Of a DNA stretch of 64,000 nt, positions 22,649-34,649 are shown one piece after another. Position 1 is the first letter of the stretch. Each line of letters opens with the position of its first letter. Made by a program: the position numbers and the translations under genes. The stretch comes from Muscardinus avellanarius. Its lineage: Eukaryota; Chordata; Mammalia; Rodentia; Gliridae. The stretch is from NCBI GenBank assembly GCA_963383645.1, contig OY726565.1, forward strand, positions 34,204,529-34,268,528. The letters are read 5' to 3'. Below the pieces are notes generated by a model. The model searched no databases and was not told the DNA's origin. It was given only the letters and a program-made list of their open reading frames with translations.

Positions 22649-25600
22649 TTTTTTTTTTTTTTTTTTTTTTTTTTTTATTTTTTTATTTTATTTTATTTTT
22701 TTAACAATTTTTTATTGAACATAAATAGTATACATTTACACTATATTTGGTGCCCTCTCCCCCCGCCCCCATTTTCTCCCCCCCCCCCCACCAATGGTTG
22801 GCCAGGTTAACCATGTCTTATTCATAATTTTACACATGTTCAGGTGAAGATGCTCCTTAATCAAGATCGGCCTTTCTCCTCTCCTATCTTTCCATTAAAA
22901 CTTAGCTAGTATTTCCCCTCTAATATCTGGGGTCCTACTGGTATCCTTTGTGTTTTCTAGTTTGGGCATATTAGAGGAAACATGTGTATCTTCTCCTTCT
23001 GTGCTTGGCTGATCTCACTTAACATGATGCTTTCCAGGGCTTTCCATCTTCTTGCAAATGATAAAATTTTGTTCTTCTTTATGGCTGAATAGAATTCCAT
23101 TGTGTGTATTTCCCACAGTTTTGCTATCCATTCATCTGTTGATGGTGATCTGGGTTGGATCCATATTTTGGCTATTACAAATTGTGCTGCTATGAACATA
23201 GGTATGCATATGTTGCTGTATTTCTCTGAATTCAACCCTTTTGGAAAGATACCCAGGAGTGGTATAGCTGGATCATATGGTGGATCTATTCCCACCTTTC
23301 TTAGGAATCTCCACACAGATCTCCATAGTGGCTGAACTAGTTTGCACTCCCACCAACAGTGTAAAAGAGTTCCTCTTTCCCCACATCCTCGCCAGCATTT
23401 GTTGTTGTTTGATTTCTTTATGCTTGCTACTCTCACTGGGGTTAGATGGAATCTCAGTGTAGTTTTGATTTGCATCTCCCTGATGGCCAGTGATGAAGAA
23501 CATCTTTTCATGTATCTATTAGCCCTTTGTATCTCTTCTTTTGTGAAGTGTCTATTTAGTTCATTTGCCCATTTCTTGATTGGGTTGTTTGTTTTGTTGG
23601 TGTAGAGCCTTTTGAGCTCTTTGTATACTCTGGATATTAGCCCCCTATCAGAATGGTGGCTGGTAAAGATCCTTTCCCATTCTGTAGGCTTCCTCTTTAG
23701 GTTATTGATAGTTTCCTTTGATGAGAAGAAACTTTTTAGTTTAATGTTATCCCACTTGTTTATTCTTGCTTTAATTTCCTGAGCTTTGGAGGTTTTGTTG
23801 AGAAAGTTACTGCCTGTGCCAATATGTTGTAGTGTTGAACCTATGTTCTCCTCTACTAACTTCACCGTCTCAGGTCTAATTTCTAAGTCTTTGATCCATC
23901 TTGAGTTGATTCCTGTGTTAGGTGAGATATAGGGGTTTAGCTTCATCTTTTTACAAATGGCTAGCCAGTTCTCCCAGCACCACTTGTTGAAAAGGCTGTC
24001 TTTTCTCCAGCGTATGTGTTTGGCCCCTTTGTCAAAGATTAATTGACTAAAGATGTGTGGGTTTGTTTCTGTATCTTCTATTCTAATCCACTGGTCAGTA
24101 TGTCTGTTTTTGTGCCAGTACCATGCTGTTTTTACTACTATTGCTCTATAGTATAGTTTGAAGTCTGGGATTGTAATGCCTCCTGCGTGTTTCTTGTTAT
24201 TGAGAATTGCTTTGGCTATTCTAGGTCTTTTCTTTCTCCATATGAAGTTCATGATTGATTTTTCTAGGTCTCTGAAGAATGTCACTGGTATTTTAATGGG
24301 AATTGCATTGAACCTATAGATCAGTTTTGGCAGAATGGCCATTTTGATGATATTTATTCTGCCTATCCATGAGCACGGGAGATCTTTCCATCTTCCAAGG
24401 TCTTCTTCTATTTCTTTTTTTAATGTTTTATAGTTTTTGTTGTAGAGGTCTTTTACATCTTGGGTTAGGTTTATTCCTAGGTATTTTATTGGTTTTGAGG
24501 TTATAGTGAATGGAATTGTTGTTTTTGTTTCCTTCATTGTGGATTCGTTGTTGGCATAAAGAAAGGCCACTGATTTCTTTAGGTTGATTTTGTAACCTGC
24601 GACTTTGCCGAATTTGTCGATCAGCTCCAGAAGTCTTTTGGTTGAGTTCTTTGGGTCTTCCAGGTAAAGGATCATGTCATCTGCGAATAAGGATAATTTC
24701 ACTTCCTCTCTTCCTATGTGGATTCCTTTGATTTCCTTCTCTTGTCTGATTGCTGCAGCAAGAGTCTCAAGGACTATATTGAAAAGGAGAGGTGAAAGTG
24801 GGCATCCTTGTCTTGTTCCTGACTGTAGCGGAAATTCTTGCAGTTTTTCCCCATTCAATATAATGTTGGCTTTGGGTTTGCAGTATATTGCCTTGATGAT
24901 GTTGAAGTACTTTCCTTCTATCCCAATTTTTTGCAGTGTTTTTAACATAAATGGGTGTTGGATTTTGTCGAATGCTTTTTCAGCATCTATTGCTATGATG
25001 ATGTGGTTTTTGTTCTTGGTTCTATTTATGTGGTGAATAACATGTATTGATTTGCGTATGTTGAACCAGCCTTGTTTTTCTGGGATGAAACCGACTTGGT
25101 CGTGATGAATTATTCTCTTGATATAGTTTTGAATGCGTATAGCTAGTATTTTGTTTAGAATTTTTGCATCTATGTTCATTAAGGATATTGGTCTGTAGTT
25201 TTCCTTTCTTGAGGTATCTTTATTTGGTTTGGGGATTAATGTGATACTGGCCTCATAGAAGGAATTTGGAAGAGTTCCATCTCTTTCAATTTCCCGGAAC
25301 GTGTTATGAAGTATTGGTATTAGTTGTTCACTGAAGGTTTTGTAGAATTCAGCTGGGAACCCATCTGGGCCTGGGCTTTTCTTTGGTGGAAGAATTTTTA
25401 TTGCCGTTTCTATTTCTTTGGTTGTTATTGGTTGGTTTAGGCTTGCTATGTCCTCTTGGTTGAGTGTAGGAAGGTTAACTGTGTTTAGAAATCTGTCAAT
25501 TTCATCCAGGTTTTCAAATCTATTGGAGTATAAATTTTTAAAGTAGTTTCTGATAATGTTTTGAATTTCTTCACTATCAGTGGTGATATCTCCTTTTTCA

Positions 25601-26607
25601 TTTCTAATTTTGGTAATTTGAGTTGATTCTCTTTTTCTTTTGGTTAGGTTGGCCAGGGGTTTATCAATTCTATTAATCTTTTCAAAGAACCAACTTTTTG
25701 TTTTATTGATTCTTTGAATTGTTTTTTTGTTCTCTATTTCATTTATTTCTGCTCTAATTTTGATGATTTCTCGTCTTCTGCTGGCTTTGGGAATGGATTG
25801 TTGCAGAATTTCTAGATCCTTGAGTTGTTTCATTAGGTTCTTTACTTGGTGGTTCTCCATCCTTTTTATGTGGGCACTCAATGCGATAAACTTTCCTCTT
25901 AGTACTGCCTTCATGGTGTCCCATAGGTTTTGGTGGGTTGTGTCTCTGTTTTCGTTTGTTTCCATAAATTTCTTTATTTCTTCCCTAATTTCTGCTCTTA
26001 CCCATTCGTCATTTAGTAGTGTATCATTCATTCTCCATGAATTTGAATACTTTCTTTCGATTTTCCTGTTGTTGATTTCTACTTTTATTCCATTGTGGTC
26101 TGAAAAGATGCATGGGATTATATTACATTTTTTGAATTTGCTGGTATTTTCTTTGTGTCCCAGGATGTGATCTATTTTGGAGAAGGTTCCATGGGCTGCT
26201 GAGAAGAAAGTGTATTCTGTAGTTCCTGGTTGAAATACTCTGAAAACGTCTATTAGGTCCATTTGGTTTATGGTTTCCTTTAGTTCTAGAGCATCTTTAC
26301 TCATCTTTTGCCTCGAAGATCGATCCAGTGGTGTGAGAGGCGTATTAAAGTCTCCCAGAATTATTGTATTTGGGTCTACTTGGGATCTTATGTCCAGAAG
26401 GGTTTGTTTTACGAATGTGGTTGCACCCACATTTGGGGCATAAATATTTACTATCATTATATCTTCTTGGTGTATTGTTCCTTTTAATAAAAGGAAGTGC
26501 CCTGATTTGTCTCTTTTGATGTGTTTTATTTTAAAGTCTGTTTTGTTGGATATCAGGGTTGCTACCCCTGCTCTTTTTCGGTCACTGGTGGCATGGTATA
26601 TCTTTTT
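22649..26607 (-). mobile_element. Young 5'-truncated L1
   Basis: A 4-kb L1 inserted on the minus strand: T-rich stretch at 22649-22700 (its A tail, with AAAAT repeats), 3' UTR with a G11-type run seen as C11 near 22780, then ORF2 open to the 5' break at about 26607. A perfect 19-bp duplication, ccaaagtttatttaattta, lies at 22630-22648 and 26608-26626. The 5' UTR, ORF1 and the first roughly 60 ORF2 codons are missing. Perfect TSDs plus a clean frame make this the youngest large insertion here. Confidence 0.97.
22957..26457 (-). CDS. L1 ORF2 protein, N-terminally truncated
   Basis: Reverse transcriptase/endonuclease of a LINE-1. The full protein nicks target DNA and copies RNA at the nick. The first Met gives 1166 residues against about 1275 for a full ORF2p, but the frame stays open upstream to the 5' break (about 1216 codons). 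Visible parts: the endonuclease remainder with [15 protein letters not shown] and FSDHNGIK (matching the D145/N147, D205 and H230 regions of human EN), but without the N-terminal Asn and Glu catalytic residues; the RT domain with [22 protein letters not shown] and the catalytic FADD near residue 600; and a C-terminal Cys motif [18 protein letters not shown]. No promoter or ORF1 remains, so it is probably not mobile. Translation from the internal Met is unproven. Confidence 0.9.
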   Translation of the reverse strand: MIVNIYAPNVGATTFVKQTLLDIRSQVDPNTIILGDFNTPLTPLDRSSRQKMSKDALELKETINQMDLIDVFRVFQPGTTEYTFFSAAHGTFSKIDHILGHKENTSKFKKCNIIPCIFSDHNGIKVEINNRKIERKYSNSWRMNDTLLNDEWVRAEIREEIKKFMETNENRDTTHQNLWDTMKAVLRGKFIALSAHIKRMENHQVKNLMKQLKDLEILQQSIPKASRRREIIKIRAEINEIENKKTIQRINKTKSWFFEKINRIDKPLANLTKRKRESTQITKIRNEKGDITTDSEEIQNIIRNYFKNLYSNRFENLDEIDRFLNTVNLPTLNQEDIASLNQPITTKEIETAIKILPPKKSPGPDGFPAEFYKTFSEQLIPILHNTFREIERDGTLPNSFYEASITLIPKPNKDTSRKENYRPISLMNIDAKILNKILAIRIQNYIKRIIHHDQVGFIPEKQGWFNIRKSIHVIHHINRTKNKNHIIIAIDAEKAFDKIQHPFMLKTLQKIGIEGKYFNIIKAIYCKPKANIILNGEKLQEFPLQSGTRQGCPLSPLLFNIVLETLAAAIRQEKEIKGIHIGREEVKLSLFADDMILYLEDPKNSTKRLLELIDKFGKVAGYKINLKKSVAFLYANNESTMKETKTTIPFTITSKPIKYLGINLTQDVKDLYNKNYKTLKKEIEEDLGRWKDLPCSWIGRINIIKMAILPKLIYRFNAIPIKIPVTFFRDLEKSIMNFIWRKKRPRIAKAILNNKKHAGGITIPDFKLYYRAIVVKTAWYWHKNRHTDQWIRIEDTETNPHIFSQLIFDKGAKHIRWRKDSLFNKWCWENWLAICKKMKLNPYISPNTGINSRWIKDLEIRPETVKLVEENIGSTLQHIGTGSNFLNKTSKAQEIKARINKWDNIKLKSFFSSKETINNLKRKPTEWERIFTSHHSDRGLISRVYKELKRLYTNKTNNPIKKWANELNRHFTKEEIQRANRYMKRCSSSLAIREMQIKTTLRFHLTPVRVASIKKSNNNKCWRGCGERGTLLHCWWECKLVQPLWRSVWRFLRKVGIDPPYDPAIPLLGIFPKGLNSEKYSNICIPMFIAAQFVIAKIWIQPRSPSTDEWIAKLWEIHTMEFYSAIKKNKILSFARRWKALESIMLSEISQAQKEKIHMFPLICPN

Positions 26608-26860
26608 CCAAAGTTTATTTAATTTAGGTTGAGGTTATTATTAGTGACTGAGTCAAGGTCAAGCATGACAAATAGCTCCAGAAGATACCAAATGTTCCTT
26701 TTGGGGCCTGATTAAATGTGACTTTTCTCTCAAAAGTAGGGTAAATGATCCACAGTACCACAGAAGATCCTCCAAAAACAGAATGTTAATGCAAGCAAGG
26801 CATGATAGCAGTAATTTATACATTCCTTCTTCCAGTAACTGAGAAAAAAAGAGATAATGT

Positions 26861-27062
26861 AGCTAGGATGGTGGCACTTGATTTTAATTCCAGTACTTGG
26901 GAGGCTGAGACAGGAGTATCCCAGGTTTGTGGCCAGCCTCAGATACTTAGGCCTTCCACAACTTAGTGAGAACCTATTGCAAAATAGAGAATAAAAATAG
27001 GGCTGGAGGTGTAGCTTGAAGGTAGACTGCTCCTGGATTTAGTCCCCAGTATCACAAAAAAA
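26861..27062 (+). mobile_element. B1-dID-type SINE
   Basis: 'agctaggatggtggcacttg' start, 'gggctggaggtgtagcttga' ID half, ending 'agtccccagtatcac' plus A8. Confidence 0.88.
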
Positions 27063-27133
27063 GTAATAGCATGCCTTTTAAATATCTTTTTTCTGCAACT
27101 GATGTTTAATAGACCTTGTTTGCCAATGCTTTT

Positions 27134-27335
27134 TTAACTTTTTTTTTTTTCGGGTCTGGGGCTGGAACCCAGAGGCATTTGACCTCCAAGCTACACCCCC
27201 TGCCCAATTTTTTATTCTTTATTTTGAAACAGGGTCTCACTGAGTTGCAGCGGGCCTCACTAAGTAGCTGAGGCTGTCCACGAGCCGCGATTCTCCTGTC
27301 TTTGCCTTTACAAGTGTGCGCCACCATGCCCGGCT
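27134..27335 (-). mobile_element. B1-dID-type SINE with an internal B1 deletion
   Basis: Minus copy from 'cgggtctggggctggaaccc' to 'gccaccatgcccggct'. The segment between 'ctgtctttgcctt' and 'tacaagtgtgcgcc' is shorter than in other copies. TSD ccaatgcttttt lies on both sides (27122-27133 and about 27336-27347). Confidence 0.9.
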
Positions 27336-27362
27336 CCAATGCTTTTTAAAAATCAGGTCTTC

Positions 27363-27553
27363 CAGCTGGGAGTGGTGGCGCATGCTTGTAATCCCCATGC
27401 TTGGGAGGCAAAGACAGGAGGATCGCGCAGGTTTGAAGCCAACCGCACTGGCTTAAGAGACCTTGTTTCCAAATAAAAATATAAAAAATAGGTCTTAGAG
27501 TGTAGCCCGGAGGTAGAAGGGCTCCCAGGAACCCCAGTAAAAAAAACAAAAAA
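27363..27553 (+). mobile_element. B1-dID-type SINE, young subfamily
   Basis: 'gctgggagtggtggcgcatg' to 'ccaggaaccccagtaaaaaa'. The flanks 'aatcaggtcttcca' and 'aatcagtcttcca' form the target duplication. Confidence 0.92.
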
Positions 27554-27569
27554 AAAAATCAGTCTTCCA

Positions 27570-28325
27570 TATTATACATTTAGTTAGCTCAAAGTATGCA
27601 CAATTGACATAGTTTTAGAAACACTTTTAATGATGATTTTTAAAGATAACAGTTGTAAGAAGTTTACTAATTTTGGCTACAGATCTTTATCTATAGATGA
27701 ACAAAAATACACTCTAATTTCTTTAAAAACTTGTAATTCAGTGCAGAATCAAATCTTTCCTTTCATCTTCAGATCTCCTTCCTAGTTTCCAAATCCACAG
27801 AGATCAATCTAACCCTCTAAGATTTTTTTTCCACTTTAACTTCTTCTCAGAATCCCAAATTACGAATCTTTTTGAGAGCCTATCACTGAGGGCACAAATA
27901 CAATTCTTAGACAACACTTTAAGTGTTCAACAATTAATTGATGTAATGAATAATCATTTAAGAAATTATGGTAGGCTTTTTGTTTCTAAATTTATTGCAA
28001 GGTGACTCTATTTCTTGAAAGTATCTTAACCCCCAGATTGTCTCACCTTTGTGAATGAAAATAGTATCTGTGGCCAATAAATATTGAATTTCATTAGTAC
28101 CATTATCTTTGCAAGTAAAAGAATATCTATAGGAAGAAAAAGATTAAAGATACCATATATATTATTGTTCCCAGTTTTTTATTATTGAATACTACAGTAT
28201 CACCAAAAAGGGGGGAGGGGAATAAAATTAGAGGGAAAGGGAGAAAAAAGAAATGTGAATTAAATACAAGAATAAAAAGTGGATCTTCTAGAGGAAAATG
28301 TGGACAAAGACTCCTCCAAGAAGTT
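27570..28325. other. Intergenic DNA, no feature recognised
   Basis: AT-rich, nothing recognised. Confidence 0.4.
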
Positions 28326-28334
28326 TCTTTTGTA

Positions 28335-28542
28335 TATTTTTGTATGGTACTAGGAATTGAGCACAGGGGCATTCTACTTTGGGGCTACACTTCTAGCCCT
28401 ACTTTTTATTTTTGCTTTGAAACAGGGTATCATTAGGTTGGCAAAAGCCTCCCTACTTGCTGCAGCTGTCTTCAAATCTGTAATACTCTTGTCTCAGCCT
28501 CCCAAGTACTGGGATTACAAGTGTGCAGCACCATGCCTGGCT
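28335..28542 (-). mobile_element. B1-dID-type SINE
   Basis: From 'tggtactaggaattgagcac' to 'gcagcaccatgcctggc'. TSD caagaagtttct on both sides (about 28317-28328 and 28543-28554). Confidence 0.9.
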
Positions 28543-29640
28543 CAAGAAGTTTCTATCCAAAGAAGTGATATAGAAAAAAAATACATATCTTGGCGTGTCC
28601 TCGCAGGGGCTGGTAGCTTATGAGACCCACAGTGATCAGAAACCAATTTCAGCAAAGAAACAACAGAACCTTGTTGAGTCAGGCACAGCAGAAACCTGAA
28701 TTAGCAGACAGCCTCTAAGGATATTCAGGTGGGAGGAACCTATTGTCAGCAGTTTGCATAACCCTTTCAGGATCTCCAGCAATCAATACAGGGCTATCAG
28801 CTATGGGGTATGTGGAGTAAAATAACTCACCCAACTAAGGTGCAGGCTGAAAGTCTATAAACTCATGTTCACTGTGTTTGTGAGCTATGAACACCAAGGC
28901 CAGAGGCCATTAAGGTCTCAAGTGACTACAGCCACCCAGAACAGCAGTGGTGTCCCTGGGGCTAAATAACTGTGCCACCCAAGCCCCAGGCTCAAAATAG
29001 TACAATTTCTCCCTGCCAGAGTTTGGCAGGGAATCCTGGGTCCAGCAGGGGTTCATGTGATCACAGCTACGGGGTGGGAACTCAACACTCTCTGCCAGCA
29101 GAATTTGTGCCTGGAATGTATACATGCCAGTAATGATCTCCACATAATTATAACCAGTAAATTAGTAATTGTGTCAAAGCTCAGCAAACTGGGCCACCAA
29201 CTCAGAAGATAGAAATCTCTAGTCCTGGTAAGCTTAGGACTACTGTCCACAGAGAATGGAAGTCAGTGCTTTGCTGTTTCATAGATTTAAAGTCAGCAGA
29301 GAAGCAGTGGTATCTGTAGACTATTAAATCTCAACCAGGAGGCTATAGATCCTGAATAGAACATCATAGTCTCTGGTACGAATTTGGGCCTGAAGAACAT
29401 GGCAACCTGCAGCCAATCAGTGACTCCTGTTTGCATGCTCTGAGAACTATATCTTGTTAAAGAGGCTGTGGGGTACTAACTCAAATGTTTGATTGCATGA
29501 GACAGATTTGTAGAGGCAAATATATACCCCTAGCATAGAACTTATTATAAAGGGATAACAAATAGACACAGGAGTCACAGACAAAGAAGAGGATGACAAG
29601 ACAAAAGAAATACAAACCTGAAAACTCTGAAAATATAAGA

Positions 29641-30260
29641 ATGAAGAACAGCAAAGAAATAATAAACTCCCACAACTCAATAACAGGGGAGATCACCAAT
29701 ATTGAGCTGTAGGGAAAAAAAAAAAAAAACAGAATTCTGAATGTTGATCCCCAATATGATCAAAGGCCTCAGAAATAAAATCAGGGAAAGTATACAGGAA
29801 GTGGAATAACATATGAATAGAGAAATTGAGGCCCTAAGTAAGAACAAAAAAGAAGCTATGAGTGAAATGAAGGAGTCGATAAATGAATTAAAAACCCATT
29901 AGAAACCACTTCTGGGAAGCTAGACTACATAGAAAATGAACTATCACTCTTGGAAGACAGCCCATTCAAAACTGAAAATGCAGTCAAGAACATAGAGAAT
30001 ACAATATAAAAATACAACCTGGACATCTAAGAAATATGGGATAATATGAAATGGCTTAATTTATGTAGAATATGCATTGAAGAAGATCTAGAAGCACAAA
30101 CCAAAGGTATCATAAATCTCATCAAAGAAGTAATATCAGAGAATTACACAAATATAAAAAAAGGACTTGGACATCCATGTACAGGAGACATTCAGAATAC
30201 CAACAAGGCAAGAGCGAAGAAGGACTTCCCAATACCACATAATAATTAAAATTACTAACA
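29641..30260 (+). pseudogene. L1 ORF1 remnant
   Basis: Remains of the L1 RNA-binding chaperone that normally coats L1 RNA. Translation starts near 29641 (MKNSKEIINSHNSITGEI), reaches a stop within 25 codons, then shows a coiled-coil-like K/E-rich stretch and, near 30046-30230, 'EEDLEAQTKGIINLIKEVIS' followed after a frame change by 'IQNTNKARAKKD'. That order matches the central and RNA-binding part of L1 ORF1p. The start resembles that of the L1 at 52894 (both have a 'SHN' stretch), so the two elements are related. Stops and a frameshift make it non-functional. Confidence 0.7.
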
Positions 30261-30689
30261 ACAGGAACGAATCCTTAAAACAGAAATAACAAAAGATGAG
30301 TGAAATTCAGGGGCAAGCCAATATTAAGAATCACTCTAGACTTCTCAACCCAAGTCATGAAAGCCAGGAGAGGCTGGTATGATGTATTTTAGACTCTGAA
30401 AGAAAACAACTTCCAATCAAGACTGCAAATTCATCAAAGATATCATTCAAAATTGACAGAGAAATCAAAATGTTCCAAGACTAGTAGAAACTAAAATAAT
30501 TCATGACTACCAAGCCAGCACTAAAGAAAATACTCAAAGAAATAAAAATCAAAGAAGAGAAAAGAAGCAAATGCCAGGACCAAAGGAGGGGTGAGCTCCA
30601 CCAGATGGGCAACTAAGTGAAGGATAAATAACACTACATCAAACAGAAAATACATCTCAAAGTGAAAGGAAACAAAAGTCATCTCTCAA

Positions 30690-32950
30690 TAATAACACTG
30701 AATGTCAAAGGTCTAAACTTCCCAATTTAAAGGCATAGACTAGCAATGTGGATTAAAGAACATAATCCAACTATATGCTTCTTGCAAGAAAAGCCAAAGA
30801 TATCCATAGTCTAAAGATAAAAGGATGGAAAAAGATGTACCATGTAAATGGAGATTGGAAACAAGGAGGGATAACAATCCTCATATCCGACAAAGCAGAC
30901 TTTAAGATAAAATATATCAGAACAGACAAAAAACAAGTCACTTTTTATTAATAAAAGGAGCAATCCAATAAGAAGATGTACTGATAGTAAAATTTAGGCC
31001 CTAAAAGTGGGAGTATCCACTTATATAAAACCAATTCTTCTGGACATTAGGTCTCAAATAGACTCAAGTACAATAATATTGGGAGACTTCAATACACCAC
31101 TCACACCTCCAGATCAATCTTTCAGGAAAAAGATGATTAAAGACTCTTCAGAGATAAAGAATACTATAAACCAAGTCAACCTAATAGACATATACAGAAT
31201 ATTCTCATCAACAACAGCTGAATATACATTCCTCTCAGCTGCTCATGGAACTGTCTCCAAATATACCACATTTGGGGCCACAAAGTAAGTACCAGCATAT
31301 TCAAAAAATGTAACATAATTTTTGTATATTGTTATATCATAATAGAATGAAAATAGAAAACAACAATAGAAAGACAAAAATAAATTACATATATTTATGG
31401 AGACTGAATGACACACTACTAAATGAGGATTGGATAAGGGAAGAAATAAGGGGAGAAATTTAAAAAATATTTAGAATCAAATGAAAATAGAGGCATAACA
31501 CACCCAAACCTATGGGACAATTTGAAGGCAGTTTTAAGAGGAAAAATTATAGCTCTGAGAGCCCACATAAGAAAAACAGAAAGTCACCAAATAAACAACC
31601 TAACAACACACCTCAAAAACCTGGATAAACAGAAACAGTTTAATTTCAAAGCCAGTAAAAAGTAGGCGATAGTTAAAATCAGAGTAGAAAGTAATGAAAT
31701 AAAGAACAACAATGACAACAAAAATACAAAGGATTAAGAAAACAAAAATCTGGTTCTTTGAAACGATCAACAAGATTGACAAACCCCTTAGTCAACAACA
31801 ACAACAACAAAAAACCCAGCATGATATTGGCACAAAAACAGACACATAGGCCAATGGAACAGAATAGAAGATACAGACACAAATCCACACACTTATAGCC
31901 AATTGCTTTTCAACAAAAGTACCAATACACACTGGAGAAAAGACAGCCTTTTCAACAAATGCTGTTGGGAAAACTGGTTATCCAGTTATAGAAAAATGGA
32001 ATTAAATTCTTACCTCTAACATAGCACAGGAGTCAATTTGAGATTAAATCAAAGACCTGAAAATTAGATCAGAAATTCTGGAGCTACTAGAGGAGGGCAT
32101 AGGTGTACCATACAGATAGAAACTTCCTCAACAAGAACCCCCATGGCTCAAAAAATTAAAACAAGAATTAATAAATGATATGGCATTAATCTAAAAATGT
32201 TTTGCTCATCAAAGGAAACCATCAGGAGTCTAAAGAGAAAGCCTACAGAATGCGAGAAAATCTTTACCAGTTATCCCTCTGATAGAGGACTAATATCTAG
32301 AATATACAAATAACTTAAAAGATTTTACTGAAACAACAAATAACCCAACCAAGAAATGGGCAACTGAACTAAATAGGCACTTCACAAAAGAAAAGATACA
32401 AATGGCCAATAAGTACATGAAAAAAAAGTTTAAATCATTAGCAATCGGGAAGATGCAAATCAAGACTACACTGAGATTCAATCTAACCCCAAAGAGAATT
32501 ACCATCATCAAGAAGTCAAGCAACAATAAATGTTGGCAAGAATGTAGGGAAACTGGAACTCTTCTACACTGTTAGTAGGATTGCAAATTAGTTCAGCCAC
32601 TATAGAGATCAGTGTAGAGAGTCCTCAGAAAACTGGAAATGGATCCACCATATGATCTATTTATACTACTCCAGGTATCCTCCCAAAGAGACTGAAGTCA
32701 AGTAACTACAATAATACGTGCATATCCATGTTCATAGCAGCACAATTCACAAAAGTCAAATTATGAAATCAACATAGGTGCCCATCAACAGATAAATAGA
32801 TTACAAAATTATGGGATATCCACACAATGGAATTCTACTCAATTATAAAGAAGAAAAAATGCAGAAAAATATCATTTTCAGGAAAATGGAAGGAGCTGGA
32901 AAACATTATGTTACATGATACTAGCCACTCACAGAAAGTGAAGGGTCATA
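30690..32950 (+). pseudogene. L1 ORF2 remnant lacking the RT core
   Basis: Endonuclease-end landmarks survive: a 'SIITLNVKGLNFPI'-like start near 30690, '[18 protein letters not shown]' near 31065 (catalytic Asp and Asn of EN) and 'EYTFLSAAHGTVSK' near 31225. After the join at about 31800 the sequence resumes with C-terminal motifs such as 'KDSLFNKCCWENWL' near 31940, a Cys-motif region near 32530 and '[10 protein letters not shown]'-like sequence near 32830. The RT palm with FADD is absent and stops are frequent, so it is inactive. Confidence 0.8.
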
Positions 32951-33284
32951 TGCTTTCTCTATGGAGGAGCTAGGGAGTAACTGAAATACCAGAAGGACTC
33001 CAGATAATGGAGGAGAAACCTCAGTAAAGCCAGGGATGTGGTCTAGGGGAAGAGTGAGGATCAATGAAGGAATTACTAACATCGGCTTTATGTACATATG
33101 TGAAAATATTGTCAATCTCAGTATCCTATATGGGAAATGGAGGGATGGAAAGGGAGACAGGGTAAAGCCCACCAAGTGCTGTGTGCATGTATGTCACTAT
33201 CAACATGATTTACATTATGGTATGAGATTATAATTCACCAAAAGTACATATATTTAAAAAAAAACAAATAGTGCCATGTCTATA

Positions 33285-33440
33285 TATGAAGATGTCGCTA
33301 CCAATCTAACATGTACAGGGAGGGAGGAAGGGAGGGGAGCTGGAAGGGATGCTAAAGGAAATACACCAAGTACTATATGTATCACTTTGAACCTCACTGT
33401 GATGTATAATTCAATGCACCAAGAAGAGTTTTAAAATGAT
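33285..33440 (+). mobile_element. Additional L1 3' end fragment
   Basis: A G/A-rich stretch ('gggagggaggaagggagggg') then 'actgtgatgtataattcaatgcaccaa', the same kind of 3' UTR end as in other L1s here. It sits just after the A-tail of the previous L1 and could be a second insertion or a duplicated end. Confidence 0.5.
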
Positions 33441-33659
33441 TAAATGAAAGAAATGTGATGAGGACCTAATGGGGCAATTTGGTTAAAAGCTCTCTTTTAC
33501 TCAACACTATAGATGTTTATAAAGTGCCTTATGGTGTCTTAGGGAACAAAGCATTTCATTATCATGATGTGAGTGATGTGGTAACATTCTTTTGACACCA
33601 ATCATTTAAAGTTGAAAGATAAAAGAAATTAAATTCCTTGACTGTAGATACGAACTTTT

Positions 33660-34075
33660 TTTCCCAGTATTGGGAATGGAACCCAGGGGCATTCTACCTC
33701 CAAGCTATACCCCCAGCCATTTTTTTTATTCTTCAATTTTTGGGGTTTGTTTTTTGTGTGTGTGTGGTATTGGGGTTCCTGGAAACCCTCTAATTCTGGG
33801 CTACACTCCAAGACCTATTTTATATTTTTATTTGGAAACAGGGTGTTTTAAGCCAGCGAGGCTGGCTTCGAACCTGCGCAATCCTCCTGTCTCCACCTCC
33901 CAAGTGCAGGGATTACAAGCATACGCCCCCACACCTGGCTTTATTCTTCATTTTGAAACAGGGTCTCACTGAGTTGCAAAGGGCCTCACAAAGTAGTTGA
34001 GGCTGGCTGCGAACCACGATACTCCTGTCTCAGCCTACCAAATGCTGGGATTACAAGCATGCGCCACCGTGCCCA
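33660..34075 (-). mobile_element. B1-dID-type SINE split by another SINE
   Basis: Outer copy: ID half at 33660-33740 ('cagtattgggaatggaaccc') and B1 half at 33940-34075 ('ttgaaacagggtctcactga' to 'gcgccaccgtgcccagt'). The interruption is in the linker. Confidence 0.92.
33741..33939 (-). mobile_element. Inner SINE, young subfamily
   Basis: 'gtggtattggggttcctgga' to 'cgcccccacacctggc', with a GT-rich tail. Target duplication tttattcttcaatttt at 33725-33740 and tttattcttcatttt at 33940-33954. It dates the 'ggttcctgg' subfamily as younger than the host copy. Confidence 0.92.
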
Positions 34076-34079
34076 GTGA

Positions 34080-34645
34080 TATATTTTTAAAAGCCAAATG
34101 TTATTAATTTTTTTTACTTGAAATGTAAAAAACATTGAAGCATTTTACAAATTTTATTTTCTAAACAAGTAAACATCAGCCTTCATAACCCACCAAAGAA
34201 AAAGTTCCTAGACTCTTTCTTATTCTAATTACGGTGGAAAAGTCCTGGAAGCCCAGAGGTGAGATGGCCACATCCAGCTGTGACCCAGCCATGTGACCTC
34301 ACAAGGAACCATTGTGAGGGAGTCTCCAGGATTGGCTCTATAAGCCCCTCGCCGTGATTGGGGTTTTGTCCCTTAGTATAGGGAGCTCTTGATGGTGACC
34401 TGTCAGATTCCAAGAATAGTTAGTGCTTTTGGTGAATTGGTGACTTTGGATTTGATTTGTTGATTTGGGCTTTTGGCTTTGTTGTTTTGTGTGTGGGTTT
34501 GTTTGGGTTTGTTATTTTGCTACGCTTTTATTTGTTGGTTTGTTGTTGTTTAGCAAGACCATCATTAGTTGCTATTGCAGCTTTCAATGGACAGAGCTAG
34601 AATAGAGAGAGTAAAGAAGCCTGGCCAGGCCTCACAGCCAGCTAT
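34080..34645. other. Upstream of the kinase pseudogene; GT-rich patch
   Basis: 34440-34560 is rich in TTTG and TTTGG. 34225-34420 looks non-repetitive and may be 5' sequence of the kinase copy. No reading frame supports a gene. Confidence 0.35.
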
Positions 34646-34649
34646 CCCT

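Larger units (their letters stand above)
28600..33265 (+). mobile_element. Decayed L1 with ORF1 and partial ORF2
   Basis: Plus-strand L1: probable 5' UTR about 28600-29640, ORF1 from about 29641, an inter-ORF spacer with 'gccagcactaaagaaaatactc', ORF2 from about 30690, and a 3' end near 33264 with A9. The join near 31787-31816 runs from the end of the endonuclease region ('FETINKIDKPL'-like) into sequence beyond the RT ('YWHKNRHIGQWNRIEDTDTNPH'-like), so roughly 1.6 kb including the RT core is missing. Many stops and frameshifts. Confidence 0.88.

Noticed and set aside
25727..26170. 147-codon plus-strand frame
   Set aside because: Antisense shadow of L1 ORF2.
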